Shown: positions 53,101 through 61,815 of the stretch, piece after piece | Numbering within the stretch: position 1 is the stretch's first letter | Layout: each line of letters starts with the position of its first letter | DNA from: Cesiribacter sp. SM1 | Lineage (GTDB): Bacteria; Bacteroidota; Bacteroidia; Cytophagales; Cyclobacteriaceae | Direction: 5' to 3' | Assembly: GCF_020178975.1 (NCBI RefSeq) | Contig: NZ_JAHXBU010000043.1 | Span: 1-64,000, forward strand | Length of the DNA: 64,000 bases | The notes under the pieces: model-generated | Seen by the model: only the letters and a program-made list of their open reading frames with translations | Databases searched by the model: none | What the model was told of the DNA's origin: nothing | Translations under genes and position numbers: made by a program

Positions 53101-54195
53101 ATGGAATTTTTAATTGAACAAAGCACAAAAATAGAAAACGAACGCTCAACTGCACCAGACAGCAGAGAAGTGGAAAACTTTGTCACGCCGGCGAAAATCC
53201 TGGAAACCGGTATGGCCTTCTGGGCCTCTAAAACACTTTTAACTGCCATTAAATTAGAGCTGTTCACCCTGCTTGGAGAGGGTACCCTATCGGGAGCAGA
53301 AATAGGCACTAAGCTAAACCTGCATCCCCGCAGCTTGTACGACTTTCTGGATGCACTCGTTGCCCTGGGTTTTCTGGAGAGAAAAGGTATCAAAGAAGAT
53401 GCAGTTTACTGCAACACCCTTGAAACCAGCTTATTTCTGAATAAGACCTATCCCAGCTATGTGGGCGGCATTTTGGAAATGGCCAACGACAGGCTATATC
53501 CGTTTTGGGGCAATCTTGAAGAAGGCCTGAAAACCGGTAAGCCTCAGAACGAAGCTAAAACAACCGACAGACCTATTTTTGAGGCTATTTATGCCCAACC
53601 GCAGTCACTGGAGCTATTCCTGAACGGGATGGCGGGTGCACAGGCCTGTAATTTTGTTGCCCTGGCCAACAGGTTTGATTTCGCACCATACAACAGCCTC
53701 TGTGATATTGGTGGCGCTAACGGCCTGCTATCGGTTAGTGTAGCCCGCCAACATCCGCACCTGCATTGCATCAGCGCCGACCTGCCACCCGTAGCTCCTG
53801 TTGCCGAACGTTTTATTCAGCAGTCGGGTCTCAGCCAGCAGATCCGCACAGCATCACTCAACTTCTTTGAAGATAACTTTCCCGCTGCTGACATCATTAC
53901 CATGGGAAACATTTTGCACGACTGGGGCACCGATGTAAAGAAAATGCTGATCAGGAAAGCATGGGAGGCCTTACCTAAGGGTGGTGCACTGATTGTGATC
54001 GAAAACATCATAGACAACGACAGAAGGCATAATGCCTTTGGTCTGATGATGTCGCTGAACATGCTGATTGAAACAGAAGCAGGATATGATTTCAGCATGC
54101 ATGATTTTGATGTACTGGCCAGGGAAGCCGGTTTTAGTTCTACCCTGCTGCTTCCCTTAGCAGGCCCTGCCAGCGCTGCAATTGCTTATAAGTAG
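53101..54195 (+). CDS. Class I SAM-dependent O-methyltransferase (Methyltransf_2 family)
   Basis: The protein has 364 residues. An N-terminal dimerisation/winged-helix domain (about 30-110, with SGAEIGTKLNLHPRSLYDFLDALVALGFLER) is followed by a Rossmann domain with LCDIGGANGLLSVSVARQHP binding SAM and the acceptor-side motif ITMGNILHDWGTD, whose His is the usual catalytic base. This architecture covers acetylserotonin, hydroxyneurosporene and polyketide O-methyltransferases. The substrate cannot be told. It is co-transcribed with the NmrA-like gene, likely modifying the same compound. Confidence 0.87.
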   Translation: MEFLIEQSTKIENERSTAPDSREVENFVTPAKILETGMAFWASKTLLTAIKLELFTLLGEGTLSGAEIGTKLNLHPRSLYDFLDALVALGFLERKGIKEDAVYCNTLETSLFLNKTYPSYVGGILEMANDRLYPFWGNLEEGLKTGKPQNEAKTTDRPIFEAIYAQPQSLELFLNGMAGAQACNFVALANRFDFAPYNSLCDIGGANGLLSVSVARQHPHLHCISADLPPVAPVAERFIQQSGLSQQIRTASLNFFEDNFPAADIITMGNILHDWGTDVKKMLIRKAWEALPKGGALIVIENIIDNDRRHNAFGLMMSLNMLIETEAGYDFSMHDFDVLAREAGFSSTLLLPLAGPASAAIAYK

Positions 54196-54287
54196 GTGTA
54201 GTGTTAAGCAGTCAGACGGCTAAACTTTGTAAAGCCCATCATTCCATTAGTTTAACTTTTCTTCATTCTGAATTATTTTTCTCAATC

Positions 54288-55097
54288 ATGAAAACCGCAA
54301 ATCATCTTTCTTTCTTTACTACCTGTTTATTAGCAAGTCTGTTTCTGCTGCTTGCCAGCAGTTGTGAGCAAAACGAACCAGTTGACCCCTCGATGCCCCA
54401 CGAGCACAGTGTTTATGATCCTCATACTAAATCAACTACTTATTACGGCCCTGCTGTACCAGTAGGCGGAGGGGTAGCCCGGGTAAGGGCAGAGATCAGC
54501 AAAAACGGAGAACCACTATCTATCGGTGTGGTCCTGTCTGATAAAGCAGTTACCAATTTACCGCATGAAATGACTGAGTATGTACTGCAGCTGCCAAAAA
54601 AGGCACGCCTTACTCCTTTTGATCATTTTACGCTGGACTGGAACCCCCATGGTCATGAACCTGATCATATCTACACCCATCCACACTTTGATATGCATTT
54701 TTACACCATCTCACAGGATGAAAGGGCATCTATTGGATTTAACGATCCCCTGGCAGAGAACTTACCTGATCCGCAATACATGCCTGCTTCTTACATTGCT
54801 TTGCCAGGATCCATACCTATGATGGGCAAACATTGGGTAGACCCTGCCTCACCAGAGCTGAACGGAGCAGACTTTACCCAAACCTTCCTCTGGGGTTCTT
54901 ACAACAAAAAGGTGATTTTCCTGGAGCCTATGATTACCCTTGACTACCTTCTCTCAAAGCCAAACAAAAACTTTGAACTCCAGCAGCCTGCTGCTTACCA
55001 GCAATCTGGCAAGTACTACCCCACCAGCTACAGCATCAGGTATGATGAAAAGAGAAAAGAACATGCCATAGATCTGCTGGGACTTATAAAACGATAA
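54288..55097 (+). CDS. DUF5602 (TTHB210-like) lipoprotein
   Basis: The start at 54288 is chosen because it begins the signal peptide (TTCLLASLFLLLASSC, lipid Cys in ASSC); the 29 codons before it from 54201 look noncoding. The mature protein (about 245 residues) has a His-rich core, HEHSVYDPH, NPHGHEPDHIYTHPHFDMHFY, and the APAY-like ending expected of DUF5602. The clustered His suggest metal binding. Function is unknown. A bidirectional terminator follows at 55109-55145. Confidence 0.78.
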   Translation: MKTANHLSFFTTCLLASLFLLLASSCEQNEPVDPSMPHEHSVYDPHTKSTTYYGPAVPVGGGVARVRAEISKNGEPLSIGVVLSDKAVTNLPHEMTEYVLQLPKKARLTPFDHFTLDWNPHGHEPDHIYTHPHFDMHFYTISQDERASIGFNDPLAENLPDPQYMPASYIALPGSIPMMGKHWVDPASPELNGADFTQTFLWGSYNKKVIFLEPMITLDYLLSKPNKNFELQQPAAYQQSGKYYPTSYSIRYDEKRKEHAIDLLGLIKR

Positions 55098-55108
55098 ATG
55101 AGCAGCCA

Positions 55109-55145
55109 TAAAAAAGCCCCGCCTCTAATGCTGTAGGCGGGGCTT
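55109..55145. terminator. Bidirectional terminator between the DUF5602 and hslV genes
   Basis: AAGCCCCGCCT (55114-55124) pairs perfectly with AGGCGGGGCTT (55135-55145). An A tract on the left gives a T tract on the minus strand, so it is strongest for hslV. Confidence 0.8.
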
Positions 55146-55205
55146 AATACTTTATGCTATCAAAAATATGATTGCCGTTGCTTTACGCTTCCGGCATAAT
55201 GCCGG

Positions 55206-55754
55206 TTACCCCTCGCTTACCTCTTCTATCACCAGGTTATGGTTGGTGTAGATACAGATGTCGGCTGCAACATGCAGGGCTTCTTCCACCATCTGGCGGG
55301 CCGTGAGTTTTTCAGGTGCATGCTTTTTCAGGGCAATGGCCGCTGCATTGGCATACATGCTTCCGGAACCAATGGTGGCAATGCCATTTTCAGGCTCCAG
55401 CACATCTCCTGTACCGCTGATGATAAGTACCTCGTCCTTATCGCAGGCAATCATCATGGCTTCCAGCTTGCGCAGGTAGCGGTCGGTACGCCAGTCTTTG
55501 GCCAGTTCAATAGCAGCACGTTTCAGGTTGCCGCCATAGCTGTTGAGCTTTTCATCGAACTTCTCCAGCAGCGAAAAGGCATCGGCGGTGGAGCCGGCAA
55601 AGCCAACTACCACTTTCCCGCCCTGCAGGCTGCGGATTTTCTTTACATTTCCTTTGGCTACGGTATTGCCCATTGTGGCCTGTCCATCGGCCCCAATGGC
55701 TACCTTGCCATTATGTTTTACCGCACAAACGGTAGTGCTTCTAATCTTGGTCAT
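55206..55754 (-). CDS. hslV: HslV peptidase subunit of the HslUV protease
   Basis: The protein has 182 residues and is the proteasome-like peptidase that works with the HslU ATPase. The mature N-terminus is Thr7 in TTVCAVKHNGKVAIGADGQ after a short propeptide. The ATMGNTVAKGNVKKIR segment and the later ISGTGDVLEPENGIATIGSGSMYANAAA are characteristic. The catalytic Lys is in GNVKKIR. No hslU gene lies in the window, so the pair is split in this genome. It lies 104 bp downstream of the PDH E2 gene on the same strand, separated by an inverted-repeat element. Confidence 0.94.
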   Translation of the reverse strand: MTKIRSTTVCAVKHNGKVAIGADGQATMGNTVAKGNVKKIRSLQGGKVVVGFAGSTADAFSLLEKFDEKLNSYGGNLKRAAIELAKDWRTDRYLRKLEAMMIACDKDEVLIISGTGDVLEPENGIATIGSGSMYANAAAIALKKHAPEKLTARQMVEEALHVAADICIYTNHNLVIEEVSEG

Positions 55755-55768
55755 GTTGAAAAAATTTT

Positions 55769-55858
55769 GGGTATGAGGTATGGGGTATCAGGTATGAGGT
55801 TTCCATGAACGCCTGCGATACCAGAACCTCATACCTCATACCTCACACCCCATGCCTG
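55769..55858. repeat. Long imperfect hairpin of GGTATGAGG units
   Basis: The left arm (55769-55801) and right arm (55825-55857) are built from repeated GGTATGAGG and CCTCATACC units and pair over about 34 bases with a few mismatches. It fills the space between hslV and the E2 gene. No other copy was seen in the window. Confidence 0.75.
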
Positions 55859-57580
55859 TTAAACTAGCATTCTGATCGGGTCTTCCAGCAGACCTTTGAA
55901 AGTTTGCAGGAAGGCGGCGCCTACGGCACCGTCTACCGCCCGGTGGTCGCAGCTAAGCGTTACCTTCATGATGTTGCCCGGCACAATCTGCCCGTCTTTC
56001 ACCACTGGTGTTTGCTTAATGCCACCCACTGCCATGATGCAGGCATCCGGCGGGTTGATGATGGCGGTGAATTCATCGATACCAAACATACCCAGGTTAG
56101 AGATGGTGAAGGTGCTTCCCTCCCAGTCTTTTGGCTGCAGCTGTTTGTTTTTGGCTTTGCCACCTAGGTCTTTTACCTCTGCAGAAATATGGCTTAAGGT
56201 TTTGGTATCGGCAAAACGTACTACCGGTACCAGCAGACCTTCCGGCACTGCAACCGCCACACCTATATTTACATGCTGATTGAAGCGCATGGTATCGCCC
56301 TGCCAGCTAACATTTACATCGGGATGTTTGCGCAGGGCAAGGGCCGCTGCCTTGATCACCATATCGTTGTATGAGATCTTCACCGGGGAGATCTGGTTCA
56401 GGCTTTCGCGTGCGCTGATGGCCTTGTCCATATCAATCTCCATAGTGAGGTAGAAATGCGGCGCTGTGAACTTGCTTTCGGCAAGACGCTTGGCAATGGT
56501 TTTGCGCATCTGGGAGATCTTGCGATCCTCGTAACGCTCCTCGCCCACCACCTGTGGCAGTTGAATGCTTGGCTGCTGTCCTGCAGCTTTTTGTCCGGGT
56601 GCAGCCTGTGGCTGTGCGGCAGGTGCTGCAGATGGCTTAAATTCTTCTACGTCTTTCTTAACAATGCGTCCTTCCGGACCTGTGCCTTTGATCTGGCTTA
56701 GGTTATAGCCTTTCTCCTGTGCCATTTTACGGGCAAGCGGAGATGCTTTGATGCGGCTGTCGTCGCTGGCAGCAGAAACAGCATTTTGTGAGCCGGTATG
56801 CTGAGCACCCTCACCGGTTGGTGTTACAGCTTCTGCAGGGGCCTGTGAGGTAGTTGGGGCGTCCGATCCGGCGCTATCTTCCTGTCCGTCACTGCCGGCT
56901 TCTTCAGCCTGGAGCAGTGCTTTATAATCGGCACCTTTTTCGCCAATTACGGCAATTACACCATCAACCGGCACACTGTTGCCTTCTTCAATGCCTATGT
57001 GGAGCAGGGTACCATCTTCGTACGACTCCAGCTCCATGGTAGCCTTATCGGTTTCCACTTCTGCCAGCAGATCGCCGCTCGATACTTTATCTCCCACTTT
57101 TTTATGCCAGGCGGCAATAACGCCTTCCTGCATGGTATCACTCATCTTAGGCATGCGGATTACCGTTGCCTTTATCTTGGAAACATCAACTGCAGGAGCC
57201 GACCCGCCAGGGGCAGCTTTCTTTTCAGCCTTTGCCTGTGGGGCAGCATCTTTCTGCTCTTCTTTTGTTTCCTTTTTACCTTCGGCGCCACCGCCACCAT
57301 TGGCGGCTCCTTCCTGCTTCAGCAGGTTGCTGATATCTTCACCTTTTTCGCCGATTACTGCGATGATGGCGTTAACAGGAACAGCATCGCCTTCCTGTAC
57401 ACCAATGTGCAGGAGCACACCGTCCTGATACGATTCCAGCTCCATAGTAGCCTTATCGGTTTCTACTTCTGCCAGTACATCTCCTGATTTTATTTTATCT
57501 CCTACCTTTACCTGCCATGATGCGATCACCCCTTCTTCCATGGTGTCGCTCATCTTGGGCATGCGGATAACTTCTGCCAT
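55859..57580 (-). CDS. pdhC: Pyruvate dehydrogenase complex E2 subunit, two lipoyl domains
   Basis: The start at 57580 (MAEVIRMPKMSDTMEEG) gives 573 residues; the ORF extends 26 noncoding-looking codons further. Order: lipoyl domain 1 with Lys in DKATMELESY (about 40), Ala/Lys/Glu linker, lipoyl domain 2 with the same DKATMELESY, a Ser/Ala/Gly-rich linker, an E3-binding domain (SPLARKMAQEKGYNLSQIKGTGPEGRIVKKDV), and a catalytic domain ending with DHRAVDGAVGAAFL, whose His and Asp are the acyltransferase pair. It transfers acetyl from the E1 lipoate to CoA. The motifs fit the pyruvate rather than the 2-oxoglutarate enzyme. Confidence 0.94.
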   Translation of the reverse strand: MAEVIRMPKMSDTMEEGVIASWQVKVGDKIKSGDVLAEVETDKATMELESYQDGVLLHIGVQEGDAVPVNAIIAVIGEKGEDISNLLKQEGAANGGGGAEGKKETKEEQKDAAPQAKAEKKAAPGGSAPAVDVSKIKATVIRMPKMSDTMQEGVIAAWHKKVGDKVSSGDLLAEVETDKATMELESYEDGTLLHIGIEEGNSVPVDGVIAVIGEKGADYKALLQAEEAGSDGQEDSAGSDAPTTSQAPAEAVTPTGEGAQHTGSQNAVSAASDDSRIKASPLARKMAQEKGYNLSQIKGTGPEGRIVKKDVEEFKPSAAPAAQPQAAPGQKAAGQQPSIQLPQVVGEERYEDRKISQMRKTIAKRLAESKFTAPHFYLTMEIDMDKAISARESLNQISPVKISYNDMVIKAAALALRKHPDVNVSWQGDTMRFNQHVNIGVAVAVPEGLLVPVVRFADTKTLSHISAEVKDLGGKAKNKQLQPKDWEGSTFTISNLGMFGIDEFTAIINPPDACIMAVGGIKQTPVVKDGQIVPGNIMKVTLSCDHRAVDGAVGAAFLQTFKGLLEDPIRMLV

Positions 57581-57749
57581 AGTATTACTTACAAAAATGA
57601 TTAGGTAGCCATATTGTGATGGTGGCGTAAAATAAACCCTTTTTTGCTTATTCGCCAAAAAGGCTCCTGCATAAAGGTAAATACCGCGGCACTTCTTTTG
57701 TTTTGCAAAGTCGCCGCCAAAGGAGCTTTTTTAGCTGTTTTATTGTAGT

Positions 57750-58775
57750 ATGTTTGCTTTCAAACGTTTTCATAGCATGACTTATCAGGCACCCTGGTAC
57801 TTACCCAATGGCCATTTGCAAACGATAATTCCCTCACTTTTTCGTAAGGTGGGCGGGCTGCGCTACCAGCGGGAACGCATCAGCACCCCCGATGGCGATT
57901 TCCTGGACCTTGACTGGATCTCGCTGCAGCAGAATGCTGCCCCGGCCTCTGATACCCTCATCATCATCAGCCACGGCCTGGAGGGCGACAGCCAGCGCTC
58001 TTATGTAAAAGGACTTGCCAAAGCATTTCTGTTACGGGGTTGCCACGCCCTGGCCTGGAACTACCGCGGCTGCAGTGGCGAATCTAACAAGCTTCCCCAC
58101 TTTTACCATAGCGGCGCCACCCAGGATCTTGCCCAGGTAGTGGAGCATGTGCTGCAGCATAAAACATATAAGCAACTAATCCTTGCAGGCTTTAGCCTGG
58201 GCGGCAACCTTACCCTTAAATACCTGGGGGAGCAGGCTAACAGGCTGCCGGAGCAGATTCAAAAATCAGTGGTATTTTCAGTACCCCTAGATCTTGCCGC
58301 CAGCAGCCGTAAAATTGGTATGCGCGAAAACCGCATTTACGAACTGCGATTCCTGAAAAACCTTCGCCGCAAAATACGCTCTAAGGCACTACTGCAGCCC
58401 GGCACACTGGATATAAAGCCACTGGAGGAAATCCGCACGCTCTGGGAATTCGACGACCGCTATACCGCCCCCCTGCATGGCTTTAAAAGTGCTGAAGACT
58501 ACTATACCCGTTGCAGCTCTATCCGGTTTGTGGAGCACATCAGCATTCCTACCCTGGTGCTCAATGCTAAGAACGATCCCTTTCTTTCTGCAGAGTGCTA
58601 CCCGGCAGAAAAGCTAAAGGGGCACCCCTATGTAAAATTTGAGGCTCCTGAACAGGGTGGTCACGTAGGCTTTCCACAGGCGGGCGAATTCAATTATTCA
58701 GAATTACGGGCACTTAAGTTTGTGTTTGGCAGCCAGCAAGCCAGGGGCAGCAGCATTACCCAAGCTACTGATTAG
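57750..58775 (+). CDS. YheT-like alpha/beta hydrolase
   Basis: The protein has up to 341 residues. The YheT family pattern starts with QAPWYLPNGHLQTIIPSLFR, then HGLEGDSQRSYVKGLAKAFLLRGCHALAWNYRGCSGE, the nucleophile elbow AGFSLGGNLTLKYLGEQ, and the acid LVLNAKNDPFLSAECYP with a His in EQGGHVGFP. Relatives are esterases or lipases of unclear substrate. The start at 57777 (MTYQ) is an alternative. It is divergent from the E2 gene. Confidence 0.9.
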   Translation: MFAFKRFHSMTYQAPWYLPNGHLQTIIPSLFRKVGGLRYQRERISTPDGDFLDLDWISLQQNAAPASDTLIIISHGLEGDSQRSYVKGLAKAFLLRGCHALAWNYRGCSGESNKLPHFYHSGATQDLAQVVEHVLQHKTYKQLILAGFSLGGNLTLKYLGEQANRLPEQIQKSVVFSVPLDLAASSRKIGMRENRIYELRFLKNLRRKIRSKALLQPGTLDIKPLEEIRTLWEFDDRYTAPLHGFKSAEDYYTRCSSIRFVEHISIPTLVLNAKNDPFLSAECYPAEKLKGHPYVKFEAPEQGGHVGFPQAGEFNYSELRALKFVFGSQQARGSSITQATD

Positions 58776-58866
58776 CAATCTTTAAGCTCCGGCAACAACC
58801 AGCGGGGTGCCGGAAGCGGCAGGCTTATGTTTACCCGAGCCCGGCATATCTTATGCCGTACATTTC

Positions 58867-58898
58867 TTTGCGTTAAGTACTTAAACTCCCTACATTTG
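58867..58898 (+). promoter_or_regulatory. Textbook Bacteroidota promoter for the SRAP gene
   Basis: TTTG at 58867-58870, a 20-bp spacer and TACATTTG at 58891-58898 fit the consensus almost perfectly. The expected start is near 58905, about 20 nt before the ATG at 58924. Confidence 0.75.
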
Positions 58899-58923
58899 CT
58901 TTATCCTAATCTTTTTTAAGCAT

Positions 58924-59622
58924 ATGTGCGGGCGCTATACTTTGGTAAAACCAGCAAAAGAAATTTCGGAACGTTTTGGCGTGGAGGTAGGCAGTAATTA
59001 CCAGACCCGCTTTAATGCAGCTCCTACCCAGCTCATGCCGGTAATTACTGCAGAATCGCCCGAAGGCCTCTCCTGGTTTCACTGGGGTCTTATTCCGGCC
59101 TGGAGTAAAGATAAAGCCGTTAGCTTAAAGCTCATCAACGCCCGTGCCGAAACACTGGAGGAGAAAGCCTCTTTTCGCAATGCCTTAAAGCGCCGCCGCT
59201 GCCTTATTCCTGCCGATGGATTTTATGAATGGAAAGTGGTAGGCAAAAAAAGCAAGGTGCCCTACCGCATTACACTTTTGCACGAAGAGCTCTTTGCCTT
59301 TGCCGGACTCTGGGAAGAGTATGAGGATGAAGACGGGCAAATGGTGCACACCTTTACCATTGTTACCACAGAGGCCAACAATGCACTGCAGTCCCTGCAC
59401 AGCCGCATGCCGGTTATTCTTAGCAAGCAATCTGAAAAAGTCTGGCTTAGCCCTGATACAGAGCCCGCAGAGCTTACTGAGCTCCTGAAGCCTTACTCAG
59501 CCAGCAAAACCCGCTTCTACACAGTTTCTTCGCAGGTAAACAATGCCAGCCTCGATACACCTGCTTTGATACAGCCCGCACCCGCCGCCGACCAGTTTGG
59601 TAACTATACCCTCTTTGGTTAA
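58924..59622 (+). CDS. SOS-response-associated peptidase-like protein (SRAP, YedK/HMCES)
   Basis: The protein has 232 residues. The catalytic Cys2 directly follows the initiator Met in MCGRYTL and links covalently to abasic sites in single-stranded DNA. Other motifs: FNAAPTQLMPVI (Asn), FHWGLIPAWSKD, INARAETLEEKASFRNALKRRRCLIPADGFYEWK (Glu) and LHSRMPVIL (His). It protects abasic sites during replication. The length matches YedK (about 220). It has its own promoter and is not near a DNA-damage operon here. Confidence 0.94.
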   Translation: MCGRYTLVKPAKEISERFGVEVGSNYQTRFNAAPTQLMPVITAESPEGLSWFHWGLIPAWSKDKAVSLKLINARAETLEEKASFRNALKRRRCLIPADGFYEWKVVGKKSKVPYRITLLHEELFAFAGLWEEYEDEDGQMVHTFTIVTTEANNALQSLHSRMPVILSKQSEKVWLSPDTEPAELTELLKPYSASKTRFYTVSSQVNNASLDTPALIQPAPAADQFGNYTLFG

Positions 59623-59798
59623 TCTTTCGGGTCTTATACCTGTTACTACCTAATACACAATGGCCTGCCGCGGCTTTGCAAACTAATGCAATGCTGCAGC
59701 AAAACTCCCTGTGCGCTTAACATTTTCGTAAAAAGATGACTTTTATCATAGGGCACTTAAAAATTTGTTAATATTAGCAGCCAAACCAGCTTTTAAGC

Positions 59799-60803
59799 AT
59801 GTATCATTCCATTATATCCGGCTTTGGGCACTATGTACCTGAACAAGTGGTAACCAATGCCGATCTAGAAAAAGTAATGAATACCAGCGACGCCTGGATT
59901 CAGGAGCGCACCGGTATCAGAGAACGCCGTTTTTTTAATCCCGAAACCGATACCGTTGCCAATATGTCGGCGAAGGCCAGCCGTATGGCGTTGGAGCAGG
60001 CAGGGCTGCAACCACAGGATGTAGAATTTATTATACTGGCCACCATTACCCCTGATTACTTTTTCCCGGGCTCCGGGGTTTTACTGCAGCGTGAGCTTGG
60101 TCTCGAGAGCATTGGAGCGCTAGATGTACGTAATGCCTGCAGCGGCTTTATTTACTCCCTTTCCATTGCCGACCAGTTCATTAAAACTGGCATGTACAAA
60201 ACCATATTAGTGGTAGGTGCCGAAATACAGAGCAGCCTGATGGAAATGAACGACCGGGGCCGTAACATATCAGTAATATTTGGTGATGGTGCCGGCGCGG
60301 TGGTATTGCAGGCTTCTAATGAAAAAGGAAAAGGTATTTTAAGTACCCACCTCCACTCCGACGGCCGCTTTGCAGAAGAGCTCTATGTAAAAGACCCCGG
60401 CAGCAGCCGCAGGCCCGAGGAGCGTGTGGATCCCGAAATTATGAAAGGCAGCAGCATACGTGCCTTCATGAATGGTAACGCTGTTTTTAAACATGCCGTG
60501 GTTCGCTTCCACGAGGTGATCATGGAGGCCCTGGATGCCAATGGCTGCTCTAAGGAAGATATAGGTCTGCTGGTTCCGCACCAGGCAAACCTGCGCATCA
60601 GCAACTACCTGAAAGAACAACTTTCGCTGCGCGACAACCAGGTTTACAACAACATTATGCGCTATGGTAATACCACAGCAGCCTCTATACCTATCGCACT
60701 AAGTGAGGCAAAACAGGAAGGACTGCTGCATCCTGATATGTTGCTGTGCCTGGCAGCCTTTGGCAGTGGCTTTACATGGGCATCGGCACTCATTCGTTTG
60801 TAA
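59799..60803 (+). CDS. fabH: Beta-ketoacyl-ACP synthase III
   Basis: The protein has 334 residues. It condenses acetyl-CoA or another acyl-CoA with malonyl-ACP to start fatty acid synthesis. The active-site triad is visible: Cys114 in DVRNACSGFIY, His in LLVPHQANLRI and Asn in MRYGNTTAASIPIAL. It is not in a fatty-acid gene cluster. Two unknown genes follow closely (44 and 19 bp gaps), so it may serve as a second FabH with a special substrate, or head an ordinary operon. Confidence 0.92.
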   Translation: MYHSIISGFGHYVPEQVVTNADLEKVMNTSDAWIQERTGIRERRFFNPETDTVANMSAKASRMALEQAGLQPQDVEFIILATITPDYFFPGSGVLLQRELGLESIGALDVRNACSGFIYSLSIADQFIKTGMYKTILVVGAEIQSSLMEMNDRGRNISVIFGDGAGAVVLQASNEKGKGILSTHLHSDGRFAEELYVKDPGSSRRPEERVDPEIMKGSSIRAFMNGNAVFKHAVVRFHEVIMEALDANGCSKEDIGLLVPHQANLRISNYLKEQLSLRDNQVYNNIMRYGNTTAASIPIALSEAKQEGLLHPDMLLCLAAFGSGFTWASALIRL

Positions 60804-60847
60804 ACAAAAACCCCGGCAATCAGATTTCTTTTACAGAATATGAGCAT

Positions 60848-61081
60848 ATGAAAACCGAGAACTACAATCCAAGCATCTTTGAAGTTAAGCTAGCAAAAGC
60901 CATTATGTCGTGCACCAAAAAGCTCCAGGAAGATCTGGGTGAAGATGTACGCATCATAGATTCTGTAGAAAATTACCAGATAGACAACCCCATGATTACC
61001 CTGCACCTGGAAGATGGCGATGGCGATGTGCACGAGCTGGTGATACAGGTAATACAGCGCCCCGATAAGCTTGAAAAGTAG
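60848..61081 (+). CDS. Small protein of unknown function downstream of fabH
   Basis: The frame from ATG 60848 encodes 77 residues. The upstream frame back to 60746 lies within fabH and is rejected. The protein is acidic at the C-terminal half (DNPMITLHLEDGDGDVHELVIQVIQ) with a helical N-terminal half (FEVKLAKAIMSCTKKLQEDLG). No family is recognised. It is co-directional and tightly spaced with fabH and the next gene. Confidence 0.65.
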   Translation: MKTENYNPSIFEVKLAKAIMSCTKKLQEDLGEDVRIIDSVENYQIDNPMITLHLEDGDGDVHELVIQVIQRPDKLEK

Positions 61082-61100
61082 TGTACATAAAGCTGGCGCC

Positions 61101-61706
61101 ATGAGCCACCCGCCTAAGCTTGGAGAGCAGGAGCTGCGCTATCTGCAGGATACCGATTTTCTTAGCGCCAAGCTTAGGATACAGGATAGCCTGCGCCTGC
61201 TGCTGGAGCAGACGCAAAAGCAGTTGTTCCGAAGCAAAGACTTGCTGGCACTACCGGCTGCTGTCTGGGAAACACCGCCTAAAATAAGCCGGGGCGAAAA
61301 TTATGAGGGCCTGCCCTACCTGGTGCTGGACTACCCGCGCATTTTTCAGCAGGAGGCTACCTTTGCCTATCGCTGCATGTTCTGGTGGGGCCATGGGTTC
61401 AGCTGCACGCTGCACCTTAGCGGCAGGTACTGGCAGGAGTATCAGCAGACTATACTACAGCACCTGGGCCAGCTTTCCGACAAGGCTGATGACTGGTGGC
61501 TATGTGTAAACAGCAGCCCCTGGGAATACCACTACCGCCCGGATAACTATCGCCCCCTGCAGGAACTGCAACAAAAGCAGCAATTGCATAAACTGGCAGA
61601 AAACACATTTTTCAAGATCAGCCGCCGCCTGCCAATTAACCACTACCAGGAGTTTCCCCGATTTAGCCTGGAAACGCTGGAAAAACTCTCCGGACTGCTG
61701 AATTAG
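61101..61706 (+). CDS. Protein of unknown function, fabH operon end
   Basis: The start at ATG 61101 gives 201 residues; a TTG at 61071 would overlap the previous gene. The protein is rich in aromatic residues (RCMFWWGHGFSCTLHL, SGRYWQEYQQ, DDWWLCVNSSPWEYHYRPDNYRPL) with a helical start (FLSAKLRIQDSLRLLLEQTQKQLF) and no signal peptide or membrane helix. Bacteroidota share this kind of protein, but I do not recognise a characterised family. A terminator follows at 61757-61789. Confidence 0.65.
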   Translation: MSHPPKLGEQELRYLQDTDFLSAKLRIQDSLRLLLEQTQKQLFRSKDLLALPAAVWETPPKISRGENYEGLPYLVLDYPRIFQQEATFAYRCMFWWGHGFSCTLHLSGRYWQEYQQTILQHLGQLSDKADDWWLCVNSSPWEYHYRPDNYRPLQELQQKQQLHKLAENTFFKISRRLPINHYQEFPRFSLETLEKLSGLLN

Positions 61707-61756
61707 CACAGCAACAACTCAACACCAACAAATCAGGAGTAAAAGCTTTAAGAACA

Positions 61757-61789
61757 AAAAAACCTGCCTCTGATGAAGCAGGTTTTTTT
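61757..61789. terminator. Strong bidirectional rho-independent terminator
   Basis: AAAAAACCTGC pairs with GCAGGTTTTTT across a short loop, with A and T tracts on both sides. It separates the fabH operon from the convergent glutamine synthetase gene. Confidence 0.82.
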
Positions 61790-61815
61790 ACTATGATTAC
61801 GTACTCGAATATACT

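Noticed and set aside
57581-57658. 26-residue N-terminal extension of the PDH E2 protein
   Set aside because: Lipoyl domains begin at the very start of E2 proteins and the Met at 57580 begins the family pattern.
58788-58814. TCCGGCA/TGCCGGA hairpin after the YheT-like gene
   Set aside because: A 7-bp stem without T tract; it may end transcription, but support is too thin to list as a terminator.
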